From assembly GCA_037833965.1 (NCBI GenBank), contig AP031352.1, positions 1,158,501 to 1,222,500 on the forward strand: DNA of 64,000 nt, in the 5' to 3' direction. The notes below the pieces were generated by a model. It had not been told where the DNA came from and did no database searches. It saw only the letters and a list, made by a program, of their open reading frames with translations. Made by a program: the position numbers and the translations under genes. This document shows positions 50,473-60,341 of this stretch, piece after piece. The stretch is from Marchantia polymorpha subsp. ruderalis. Its lineage: Eukaryota; Streptophyta; Marchantiopsida; Marchantiales; Marchantiaceae. Positions within the stretch are counted from its first letter, which is position 1. Each line of letters begins with the position of its first letter.

Positions 50473-52134
50473 CTACGCTACACACTGCAAAGAAGGATTC
50501 TCCGTACCCTCCTTCGTAGCCACCTCCACCTGAGAATCCTCTCCAACTGCATGGGCTGCAACTCTGGCAAGTCCTTTCGTCACGTCCCATAAACTCCAAG
50601 GATGCCGAATATCTCGCCTGTCGCCCCCAGCCATTGCCACTACCGTCCCGGTAGGCAATGAGCTAATAAGTGGTGTAACAACCACCAAATCTGCGCGCAA
50701 ACGGCGTTGCTCGGCCAAACCCAAGCTCACAATCCACGTCAAGCAGTTCAGGTCCATAGCCTGACTCAAAACCTGACGACGGGACGCCTCTGAAACTGAA
50801 GAAGCCGCGGTCACACCAGTAAGAAACCCCATCGCACGCTCTCTCTCATCAGCGTTGGGCTCCACCAACTGATGTAGGGTACTGTCCCATAGTAGTTCAG
50901 GTTCCCCATCACGATATGCATGTGATGCCGGATAACTGACAAATGTAGGTAAAGCCCTTCGAGGCTGACCTACGCGGTTCACCAACGCCATAGGTGACCT
51001 GTCAGCAACTCTCACTACTTGAGAGTGTCGAAAAACATCCAAGATACTGTCAACGGTGAGTGTAGGATCACGCTGCACCGAATCATAGGCATGACGCAAT
51101 ATCTCATGTGGCACAAGGTTGGTCCATCACAAACGTGCTCGATGAGCCCGTGATCCAACCTTCGCAGCATCCAACAGTACTGCTGATCCAATCCATACTC
51201 GGACTTGATGGATACTCGCCATCAACTGGGCCCGAGTGTCACCCAACAATGGTACGTTCTCCAGAATGTATGCTAGAGAACGTGTCTGCTGCACTTGGAG
51301 ATGACGTAACACTCGCATCATCTCCCAAAACATCCGAGATCTGGAATCATGCAACCTTGTCCCATGTCCAGCGCGTGTGTGTCCCTGACATGGCCAGCCC
51401 GCAATCACCATATCAATATGGCCAACGCGGTCAAGGTCTGGCGCCCTCAGCAACAAAATGTCTGAAGGCAACGCCTTCTGGAATCCTCGGACAGCTGATC
51501 GCGGCAACAACGAAGGAAAACGCCGCATCAACTGTGCAACATGTCGTGAAGAGACTCGACGTGCAGTCTCGTCCTTCTCCACATACAAGTATCTCCGTAC
51601 GAGAATGCCTGACTGCAACACTGCAGTCAAACCTGTGCTGATTCCACCAAAAAGATCCAGCAAACAAATGCCGTCTGAGGAATACTCCCATGCAATAGGT
51701 GTAGTAACCAATGGAGACAATGCACTAGACCCACTAACTAGCCGATCAGCTGAAGCCCTGTTTGGCTCTGCTGGTAAAGAGGCTTCACTCCAAGCCTTTT
51801 TCACCAACCTATCAGCCTCCAACTGTAGTGTTTGGCACGAACTCCACAATGGAACATCTAAGGGTGAAGTCACTGCTGCTGTGAAACTCACAACCTCCTC
51901 CACATCCTCGTAGAGTGAGGTATCGTCGGCAGACATGTTCCCCTCCAACAAGTCATCGGGCCAGGTAAGCACTCCGCTAAAACCCGCAACAGATGCCAAG
52001 ACCGCTGATGAAGATTCAAGAGGTCGATCCCGAGAAATAAATCTCATTGGCAGCTCGCTCAGACGTCCATCTCCGGACTGCCAACCAGGACGATACGCGG
52101 CAGTCTCCGTCCAATAGTCCATCCGAAAGCCCAT
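50473..52134 (-). pseudogene. Ty3 element part: C5 DNA methyltransferase domain (Dnmt3/DRM-like)
   Basis: Conserved C5-methyltransferase motifs appear in order: motif I LDLFGGISTGL (about 51657), motif IV AGWPCQGHTRAG with the catalytic Pro-Cys (about 51393), motif VI LENVP (about 51261), motif VIII RAHRAR (about 51150), motif IX-like ERERAMGF (about 50844) and motif X-like LSQAMDLNCLTWI (about 50772). The AHRAR and ERERAMGF segments recall Dnmt3/DRM enzymes (AHRARYFWGN and the following GF motif) more than MET1. The family transfers a methyl group from S-adenosylmethionine to cytosine C5. The domain lies between protease and reverse transcriptase. It is part of the broken element and no activity is claimed. 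Confidence 0.85.
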
Positions 52135-52251
52135 CGGGTATAACACCACTCCACCAACAAGCTGTAACACTAGGGTTTAGAGAGAAGTTCACTCGAAGAT
52201 AGAAACGTAAACTCTGAAGATGAGCGATACCAACAATGGTTCTCCTCTCCC

Positions 52252-52259
52252 TTATATAG
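52252..52259 (-). promoter_or_regulatory. TATA box inside the solo LTR
   Basis: CTATATAA on the - strand, about 120 bases upstream of the first ATG of the methyltransferase-containing segment at 52132-52134. A telo-box-like AAACCCTAG lies between them (about 52169-52177). Confidence 0.55.
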
Positions 52260-52326
52260 CTCTCACCAACAAGTACAAGGTGATAAGATCTAATCCCCAC
52301 CATCCATACCACTCCTAGTGGATGGA

Positions 52327-52497
52327 TGACGTGGCGGATAACCCTAACAAGCACACGGATCGCTGACGTGGCGCACCCAACTAACACACTAACTAACACA
52401 CTCAATCCTTAGCTACAAGCACACGGATTGCTGACGTGGCACTGTCAACTAACACATCCACTCTGTACCTACCAAGTGCGCGGATCGCTGACGTGGC
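52327..52497 (-). promoter_or_regulatory. Four TGACGTGGC (ACGT-core) motifs in the solo LTR
   Basis: TGACGTGGC (read on the + strand) occurs at 52327-52335, 52364-52372, 52432-52440 and 52489-52497. Three of them sit at the end of a repeated 24-bp unit (52349-52372, 52417-52440, 52474-52497) that differs at only a few positions. TGACGTGG is a C/G-box hybrid recognised by plant bZIP factors, so this resembles an LTR enhancer array. Confidence 0.65.
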
Positions 52498-52582
52498 AGC
52501 TATGACTAGTGCACACTAAAGTATCTACATCAATATTCAGAGTAACCTCTACTTTAGTTCTAACTAACTAAAGATGGTTACC

Positions 52583-53543
52583 CAAGCACATCATATGACT
52601 CTGCTGATGTAACCACAGCACGAACTCCAAACTGCGAGCTATCATGAGGGTGATCATGCCTCAACTGCACCGCTATGCTCTCCCTGGTCATAAAGTAAGA
52701 CCTGTTGCTGGCGCCACCAAGGGATGTCTGGATCTGGAATGGGCAAGGTTCCAACTCTGACCTCCGAATGTCCAAACTAATGCATGCAACCTTGCCCAAC
52801 ATCAAGGGCTGTGCACCAGAATCCAACAAAACTCTGGCTGGGACATACACCTGTCCAGTAGAACTCACTAACCGAAATAGACCACTTCGGTTGTCCACCA
52901 TACATACACCAGGAACAATACTCTCGCAATCAATGGCTGGGCGAGCTGGTAAGGACTCCATCCTCGCCGCTGCGGCCTGCCAAGTCGTCTCCTCGAACAA
53001 TGTAGACGTTGAGGATGGGTCCTCCACTGTATCCTCACATATCTCGGCACTCGTAGCAGCGACTCTCCCATGGCCACACGACGTGGCTGCTACCCGAAAT
53101 ACTCGAGCCAAATCAATACCAGAGTCTATCAACTCCGTGGCTGAAAACAATGGAGATTGCAAGACTGAAGTGGCCATCCGCATCACTGTACTAGATGGCA
53201 CGTCTGCGTCCACAACAGATGATGTAAGAACCTTAGTTTTCACTCTAGTGTCACTAGGCGGTGCAGGTCTCATAGATGAATTGCTACCCACCTCTGACAA
53301 CAAAAAGGACTGGGGAAGTCTAGACTGACGTCCACCCTCACCCCTCTCAGGGTCCAACTCCACAGTCGCACCACGTGGCTCTGAAGTGCGAGCACCACCT
53401 CTAGTCACTGCAACTGATGCCTCAACCTGTGCTGCACTGGCCAAATAGGAGAAATCCTCTCCCTCGTAAGATGTGGAAGTGCTCGCCCCCAGACCAGCCA
53501 TAGCAGCAAGCCTCTGCTCCAACTGCTCAATCCGAGCAGCCAT
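52583..53543 (-). pseudogene. Ty3 element part: coiled coil and aspartic protease
   Basis: The segment begins with a short coiled-coil-like stretch (RIEQLEQRLAAM). The retropepsin-type active-site motif LLDSGAQPLMLG is encoded around 52815-52829, and VVTSAESYDVL marks the distal part of the protease fold. The family cleaves its own polyprotein. Part of the broken element. Confidence 0.75.
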
Positions 53544-53689
53544 AGCGCTCTCTGTGGCGGAAGTAGCACTCGCTGCGGTACGCTCAATGGCCCCGGTACC
53601 TCTATCACCTCTGCCACCTCAACCACCTCGGCCTCGAGGAGCATCACCTCCACGACCTCTACCTCTAGATCTCAACTGAGGATGAAGGT

Positions 53690-53830
53690 CAAAGCAACGC
53701 TCTCGAAGATGACCCGGTCGATGACAATGATCACATGTCACCTGTGCCGGCTGTGGCCTAGCATGTGGAGTTTGTCCCTCTCGCTCCTGGGGACAATCCT
53801 TCCTCATATGACTTCCTCCGCATGTCCAAC
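53690..53830 (-). pseudogene. Ty3 element part: nucleocapsid zinc knuckles
   Basis: Two CCHC-type knuckles are visible: CWTCGGSHMRKDC (CX2CX3HX4C) and CDHCHRPGHLRERC (CX2CX4HX4C). An Arg/Gly-rich tail follows. These bind nucleic acid in retroelement Gag proteins. Confidence 0.8.
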
Positions 53831-54264
53831 ATGACGGTCCCTGTGGCTGGCCCGAAAATGAAGGCAGTGGTGGCCGCGCATTATACCTCCACGACTCCCA
53901 CTTATGGGGCGAGACTGTGCTGGGCTATGTGGGATACGCGAAGTAGTGGTCGTGTCCCTCGCAAATGTAGACGTCACCACCCTCTCCTCCACCATGTTAA
54001 CCTCAATCTTCTCAGAAAGAGCAAACACATGGGCTAATGTGGGTGATGAGTCGCTCATGAGAGTAGCATCAGGCACTCTCCTCCGCAACTCTCTGTCCAG
54101 GATCCGATACCAGTACTGGACAGCCCGTGCCTCAGTCACACCGTGAGTAACTAAGATGAGCTGTCGCATACGAGTGTATGCCTCACGAAGACTCTCACCA
54201 GTCTTCCGCTCAAACTCTTAGAGGCTCCTCAACTTCTTCGTTTTCACCCCCTGATAATTCTTCC

Positions 54265-54867
54265 TCAATCTCTGGAAGAACTCAGGAATGGGGCTAAACG
54301 AAGGTAGCCACTAGCATCTCCTCTTGTGCTGCCACCGGCAATGCTAACAGTACCGCTGCTGGTACTAGTACCAGTTGCGCCAATTGCTCCACTGGTACCC
54401 TCGCTGATGCTACTACTCGCACCTCCATTGATGCCGATACTCGCACCTCCACTGGTACCCACACCACCCTGGGTAATGGATGAGTAGTTCGGAGACCAAT
54501 GCCGTCTCCATGCATCAATCTCTGCAGCATACTCTCTCCCAAACTCATGATAATTGTCCATGGGAGGCCCCTCCAAATGCTGGAATAACCCCTTCCATGC
54601 AAAGAAGGGTGTAAACAACGTGGGGTTACGCAGAAACTGCATATCACACCACGTGTCGAACTCATGAATAAAATCATCAAGCTCGATGGTGCCCACTGCA
54701 CCAGAGTAACGTCGAGGGCCCTTCGCGGCCCCGTACATCCCGTCCATGTCCCAAATCAATGGGGTTGGAACACTAGAAGATATCACCACCAAAGACACTG
54801 TGTTTGCAACACTCTGATCCTGCTCCGCAACAATTGGCGAAATAGGTGAAGGTAGCCGATACCTCAA
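54265..54867 (-). pseudogene. Ty3 element part: gag (capsid region)
   Basis: A Retrotrans_gag-like segment with FIHEFDTWCDMQF, FFAWKGLFQHLEGP and a Trp/Tyr-rich follow-up, then a Gly/Ser/Thr-rich low-complexity linker. More gag-like sequence with YWYRILDRELRRR and VFALSEKIEV lies at 53804-54169. Gag packages the element RNA into virus-like particles in this family. Part of the broken element described above. Confidence 0.75.
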
Positions 54868-55408
54868 CCCACTCCGCGTAGATCCCCCGCGGTCCTCAAC
54901 AGGACCACTAGACTGCTCCGTGATGACGAGACCTCAACTGGCACCACTGCCAGATCTCCATCCAATAACCCAATCCGCCCCTGACGCCGTGCTGCACTCA
55001 GCTACTCTAGCCCTACTAGCAAAGGGGTATGAACCACCTAACCTTTCATCATAGCAAGAAGACTCTCACGGTCTACTGGTCATCACTCCAGTCTCACCGT
55101 GAGAGAAACATAGATAGACCGGCCGGTGATCAAGTCCAGCCCCCTATCGCCAGCACACAGGAGTAAAACTACTCCGGAAATCAGCGTCACCCCTACACGG
55201 GCGCGCACCAGGAAGCAAGACTGGAGAGGATCCAAACACAAGCAACCAGCTAGCAACGACTCTCCAGTTTAAAGGAAACACAGCACAAAACAAGACAACA
55301 CACACGAGACATCGCATCGCTTCACGATCCCGATTTGATCTCCATTGCCCTCCATCTACGTGGGCCTCCAGTGCCTATGATGCCCTCTTCCACCAAATTG
55401 CAAACAAA

Positions 55409-55502
55409 AATTTATTTATTTATTTATTTATTTTTATTTATTTTTATTTATTTTTATTTATTTTTATTTATTTTTATTTATTTTTATTTTTTCCCTTCAC
55501 AC
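55409..55502. repeat. ATTT and TTTTTATTTA tandem repeat
   Basis: Several ATTT units are followed by about six copies of TTTTTATTTA. On the - strand this reads as an A-rich (TAAATAAAAA)n array like the tail of a LINE or SINE, with short - strand frames upstream of it at 55.7-57.2 kb. Confidence 0.85.
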
Positions 55503-55675
55503 AGGGGTCACACTGCCCCTCAACAAACACACTACACACTGAAAGCTCAATATATTGACTACGTCATATATATATTTACAATGCTTTCAAAACATCACGT
55601 TTACAGGTAGTGAGACCGGGTGCAAACTCCCGATCCCTTCAGTACCTCCTGTCTAAACGCTACAAGTATTTGCTA

Positions 55676-56047
55676 TCAATCCTTTGGGAGACTATCAAGA
55701 AATTTCTCTAGTACAAGAATTTCTTCTGAAAGATAGTCTTGAACATACTGAACATCTCTCAAATGGTCAGCAATATCATGCGGAAGGTCTAGTAACTCAT
55801 TCTCACATACCCTGTACTCTAGGCCGGATTCTAGAAGTTTTTCCACGGCTAGTGCCTCGTCCCAATCTAACCCGGAATCTTTTTCTTCTACCACAAGTAG
55901 AAGATTCTCTTCTACTTGAGGCTGCACTGTCACCTCCTGCTCCTGATCACGTTTCTCGGTGCTGACGACCTCCACTGTCTGGATTTCTTGTATATCACTG
56001 TCGTCCGCTTTTCCTCCAAGCGGCATTTCTTCTTCACGCGTCAACAC
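55676..56047 (-). CDS. Short acidic reading frame, unrecognised
   Basis: About 110-123 aa, very rich in Glu and Asp, with VEKLLESGLEYRVCENELL and repeated Leu spacing that suggest helices. The first ATG lies at about residue 8 (MPLGGKADDSD). An acceptor-like TTGTACACAG lies just upstream, so it may be a terminal exon or part of an element. No family recognised. Confidence 0.3.
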   Translation of the reverse strand: MLTREEEMPLGGKADDSDIQEIQTVEVVSTEKRDQEQEVTVQPQVEENLLLVVEEKDSGLDWDEALAVEKLLESGLEYRVCENELLDLPHDIADHLRDVQYVQDYLSEEILVLEKFLDSLPKD

Positions 56048-56858
56048 TTCACTGTGTACAAGGATTGCTTACAGAGTATCTATAAACTAAATCTGAAGGG
56101 AAAACTGAAAACTGTTTAACTAAAAATAAAAGTAAAAACTATTAAAAGGGTTTAATAGTTTCAGAGAACTTGGCATAAACAAGTTCACTTTAACTAGTGA
56201 AATTGAAATTTTCTACTGCAAACTTAGCACTGATGTATTTTATCACTAAAGCTGATACGATAAAATAGAATGCTCCTTGGTTGCGGGTTTATATATACCT
56301 TCGTTGGAATCTTGTGCATGCGGCAACTGAAGACCAAACGAATTCAAAAGAGGCAATGCCGTGAGCAAGCAGTGAAAGATCTGCAGGACTTGGAAGATAA
56401 GAGGAGGGAACTTGAAGGGCTCCTTGAGCAGGGTGCTCGCCGGTGAAGTCGGTTATGTAGTCCAGTTAAGAAGGAAAATCTCCCAAGTTAATTGAAATCG
56501 GTCGATTATTGAACTGCACACTCGGACCTTGTCAGCTCTACTCATGAAGAACGAAATTCACGTCTGATCACAAGACGTCATCAGGGGTAGGCATGCGAAC
56601 ACTGGAGTGCTCACCTTTAATGTCTGGACAGTCAAACTGATGGGGAAAAAGTATAATGATTGCTGGCTTGCTGTGAAGCTGTATCGATCAATTATGAATA
56701 CGTACAACCGCTCAGAGGACTAGAAGATTCACCATGGAGAGACAGTTAATTAACTGCTATTAGATCATCAGCGGAAAGCAATACCTGTCCAACTCCATTA
56801 CATGTCTGCTCCTCTCCAAGGAATAATAGTGTCAAAACTTCATCATTACAACGTGGTG

Positions 56859-57180
56859 TCAAACACCTGGCAAAATCATCTGTCCCACTGTCAGGGGAAT
56901 TGCTGGGTATCCAAGAACCCGGCTTCCTTGAGGTTTGATAATAATTTGTGCTTCAATTCCGTATTGGGAAAGTGACATAGAAGGAGCTACGGTAACCCAG
57001 GCGTCCGAAACCTTGTCCTTCAATTGTACATGAACCTCTGTATTTTCTTCTTCCCAGTATACCGACTTAAAGCTGTCGATCAAATCCTGCACTGTATCTC
57101 CAGTTAGGTGGAAAAGATCATCGAAATCCTCTTCTCCAGATCGTTTGATCTTTAGCTTATAAGTCCGATCAGTTGCCACG
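56859..57180 (-). CDS. Unrecognised reading frame, possible exon
   Basis: About 106 aa starting VATDRTYKLKIKRSGEEDF without an ATG at that point, so it would have to be an internal or terminal exon. An acceptor-like TTCCAG precedes it. The alternation of hydrophobic and charged residues (TYKLKIKRSG, EVHVQLKDKVS, EAQIIIKPQG) suggests a small beta-rich, ubiquitin-like fold, but this is only an impression. Product unknown. Confidence 0.35.
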
Positions 57181-57339
57181 GGCCTTCGTTGAGCAGCATC
57201 TCTGGAACAATACCACCGACTCCACCGATAGGAGCGATGCCACCCACAACATCCACGCCAGCTCCGACTCCAGCGGACGAGTTGACCCGGGGAGACCTCT
57301 TACCTTTCGATTAAAGAGACCTGCAACCTCCGGGCTGAC

Positions 57340-58100
57340 TCTCACTTAGGTTTACCTCAGATGGCTTTTCGGTAGCTCATCATGATTCTAGAAGACTAGG
57401 ATTCCGCATCATACTCATAAGCTAAACACCCTCTCACACAATCTCTCAAGGTATCACTCCAACTCATACACTCATCGACACTCCAAGGTACTGAAAATTC
57501 GTCACTCTTTCATATATGAAACAAGTCTCTACATATGAACTCTCCAAACTTGCTTGAGAGGCTCTTCCCTACCTCTCTATATATACTATTTGAGAATTTA
57601 TCATAGTAACAAATGGTAATTTCTATCTAACTTACTTTTACGAAGATAAACCATAGTAAGGTTGACTAGTTATCAATATGTGGCAACATGCCATTGGCCC
57701 CCTAAACCTTCTAGATGTTTACTAATCCCTAGATTGAGGTGGCAACATGCCATTTGTGCCTTTCCAACTTCTAGAACTTCCACTTTCCACTAAGTCAACA
57801 TTAGACTTAGTCTAACCAATGGAATACTCCTTACTTTAGTCAAACCAATCAAAACTAAACATGAAGTTCAAAAGTCTTTTCTCTTGGAATCTAGACTTTT
57901 GTACAAGACAAAATAGAAGTGCTCACTCAAATCTTCTAAAACTTCTCTAGTTATTCCGCCAAGTATAGACATCATAGCTAAACTAGCTAGACTTAGTCAT
58001 AACTAGCTAGATTTAGTCATAACTATCCTAACCATGATTAACTCCTTGGCTAATTCTAGTTTTATTTCACACATGCAATATCTGGTCTTACAGACCGAGA
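57340..58100 (-). other. Possible LTR or promoter region
   Basis: On the - strand a TATATATA box (57578-57585) is followed by a leader-like stretch. GTGGCAACATGCCATT occurs twice (57680-57695 and 57739-57754), and CTAGCTAGAYTTAGTCATAA is repeated near 57985-58025. The right edge reads TGTAAGACC on the - strand at about 58092, as an LTR start might. No partner LTR is seen, so the call is tentative. Confidence 0.3.
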
Positions 58101-59392
58101 TGGAACCGGAAGTATTTCGAGACAAGGAGGCCCTCTTCTCTGCAGCTGCAAGCCCCTATCGCTGATCAGGGGCTCAGTGGTGTGAACGGTGAGACCTCCC
58201 TCCGGTCTCCATCTTAATCCGTCGTGTCCACCTTCCGCTCGCCAGAAAAAGGTGAGGAATTCCTCACTGCACGCAGTTCAGCAAAAATGCAGTCTCCTGA
58301 GAAATATAATTCTGCACCTTCAGATATGAATACCCCTTTCGCTAGACTCTCAGGAACACTGAAGCCCACGGTAGGCTCTGAAACGAGCCCGGAACTAAAA
58401 TCGACTGTTGGAATGCGGCGAGAGCAGCCTGCTCTCTCTGTCTCGGCCGGTAGGTAGCTGCCACCGATGATTTCACTCAACCGCAATCGACACGCATCGC
58501 AGCAACATCGACCGCTCTGCTCAGGCTGTCATCTGTCAACACACGACCCTAACGCGAGAAAGATCGAGCCAATTTTGGAACTCAAATTCTGGCGGCAAAC
58601 AACAACGTGGTGCAAAGATGAAGGACAGAGCTGCGATCGACGTAGCGAAATCAATTCGAGCCTCGGACACAAACGGATGGAGGCGTTTCTGATTCATGTT
58701 ACCGAAATCCGACTCCGGCGAGAGAATAGCTTCAGTCTTCGGCGTGTCATTATGCTTCCGCCGTCTCCTTTGACGAATACAGTACTCCTCTGTCACCAAA
58801 TCCCTAAACCTCAAGCCCTCGCCACTGCCCACCACCCCGACGATTCTAATTCACTCGAATCTCATGATACTTTCCAGAACCTCCTCTATATAGACCGTAG
58901 AAGCTTTGAATCTCCAGGTCTCTCAGACTTTTGACGAAATCAAACCGGAGATTCGACGAATACTCGAATCGAATTCTAACAGAATATTTCCGACTGGAAA
59001 ATACCGTCACAAAATCGGCACCTATCCGTACAGGACAGAACCGAAACCTGAAACGATGACACTAATCGCAAAAATACCACAAAAAGGAGTTCTTCGAGTG
59101 AAATAAACGGGAGATTTTCCACTGGAATTCCCGTCGGGCAATTACCCTACTGGCAACAAACCGTCACCGTCACAAACATGAGTCAAGCCCAACCCACTCC
59201 ACACTCGGAGAGTCTAGGTCGACGCAAAAGGGAAAGTCGCTCTACGCTCCCGACGCTTCCAGGCTCAACTCGAAGAACTAACGTTCTTCGAGCCGTCCCC
59301 GACTGTATACCCCTCGTGACCCGAACCCTAACTTCACGTCTAAATATAGTAAGTGTCTAAACTGCGTGAGCCGACTCGTAACTACATGACAA
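58100..59392. other. Intergenic, balanced composition, no supported gene
   Basis: Frames on both strands (for example 58467-58934 +) overlap and lack domains. A 10-bp inverted repeat lies at 59269-59292. Nothing else is recognised. Confidence 0.35.
59269..59292. repeat. Perfect inverted repeat CTCGAAGAAC/GTTCTTCGAG
   Basis: Ten-base arms at 59269-59278 and 59283-59292 are separated by four bases. A further copy of GTTCTTCGAG occurs near 59090. The GAA/TTC blocks loosely recall heat-shock-element units, but the spacing is not canonical. Confidence 0.7.
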
Positions 59393-60117
59393 TGTTGAAA
59401 ATAAAAAATTATATGAAATGATGCGAGATAGTAATTCAAATGAGTATGATATTGTATAAAATTTATGTTTTGTATCATTGATGGTAAATATGACCAAAAT
59501 AGATCTTTTGCATTAGATGTCATTTGAAGCACATGATTGATTTATACTTCTTAATAAATTTATGATTTAAAACAAAAAAATTTCAGGTGATTTTTCATAA
59601 GTTTTTTATTGTCACATAAGCTACTTTTTTATTTGTAACTATATTTAGTTTTATATGTATGATTTATTAACTACATTTTCACTTTAAGTCTAACATAGTT
59701 TGTTTTAGAACAATGCCATGTATTACTGCTTTCATAATACACATAAAACTAAGAAAATAACTTACTTGCTTAGTTTAATAGAAACTTTTATGAAGTATGA
59801 ATTGAAAGAGTATGAAAAAAGTTAACATGAATTTACTTTAAAAGGTACAATGTTCAATGCATTAGATTTTTTACATTATTCATTATATAATTTCTTTTGA
59901 TAACTTGCGCCGTTAAGTAACCCTGAATATTTGAATGTTCAAATTTTTGACTTGACTACTTAGAAGAGCAAGTAATAGATCACTCTAAACATTATCTCAA
60001 GTTGTATCACTAAAACGTTATGTTATTATGGCTTAGCTAGAGTTAAACCACATACTTGTTCGCATTGCGTCGAATCTGCGTATATACTATGATTTTTTCT
60101 TGTATTTTTGCGTCACA
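59393..60117 (+). mobile_element. Probable Ty1/Copia LTR (about 725 bp)
   Basis: The segment begins TGTTGAAAATAAAAA and ends TTGCGTCACA. It is followed at once by ATTGGTATCA, close to the initiator-methionine tRNA primer-binding site (TGGTATCAGAGC) typical of plant Ty1/Copia elements. A TATATA lies near its right end. The internal region is entered by a hAT transposon 75 bases later, and no Copia coding region or second LTR is recognised in the window. It looks like a broken, old copy. Confidence 0.5.
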
Positions 60118-60341
60118 ATTGGTATCATAACAATAGAGATGTGTGGGAGTTGTTGCTACTGTAAGAAGTTGCAAGTTTTGTGGATGATTTGCAGGCCTCT
60201 CTAAGTACGGAACATTCTGTATGTTCCGTTTTTCTTTTTAACACGGAGCGCTGCACGAATAAAATACGGAATATACGGCATTTTATTGCCGTATATTCGT
60301 CATATTTTAGCAGTCTCACCATTTTCATAAATGGTAAGACA

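Larger units (their letters stand above)
52163..52582 (-). mobile_element. 420-bp solo-LTR-like insertion with promoter motifs
   Basis: The segment is flanked on both sides by the 5-bp direct repeat CAAGC (52158-52162 and 52583-52587). Its ends are TGTAAC and GTTACC, close to the TG...CA rule. The surrounding Ty3 element has recognisable coding similarity on both sides, so this is an insertion of one element into another. On the - strand it carries a TATA box (52252-52259) and, upstream of it, three copies of a 24-bp unit. It is best read as a solo LTR of a second retrotransposon; a MITE is less likely. Confidence 0.75.
47886..54950 (-). mobile_element. Ty3/Gypsy retrotransposon carrying a DNA methyltransferase and a PHD finger (broken)
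   Basis: On the - strand the order is gag, two zinc knuckles, aspartic protease, C5 DNA methyltransferase, reverse transcriptase, RNase H, integrase C-terminal region, PHD finger. RT before RNase H before integrase, with the YIDD RT motif, is the Ty3/Gypsy order. A G-rich tract AGGGGGGCGAG (about 47890-47903), read on the - strand, could be the polypurine tract ahead of an LTR starting TGACATTTGAG. I do not recognise a matching LTR pair, so the right end (about 54.9-55.4 kb) is approximate. The coding region has roughly half a dozen or more breaks and a nested 420-bp LTR-like segment, so it is a fossil. As I recall, methyltransferase-bearing Gypsy elements are described from charophytes; this appears to be a relative. 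Confidence 0.88.

Noticed and set aside
50473-52134. Reading the methyltransferase as a free-standing host DRM/Dnmt gene
   Set aside because: It lies on the same strand between protease and reverse transcriptase of one element, with no host-type introns or extra regulatory domains visible; the element explains its position better.
52163-52582. An internal promoter native to the Ty3 element
   Set aside because: The segment has a 5-bp direct repeat at its two edges and near TG...CA ends, so an inserted LTR explains it more simply.
55409-55502. Repeat array as a CRISPR
   Set aside because: Units are contiguous low-complexity TTTTTATTTA without spacers, in a eukaryotic context.
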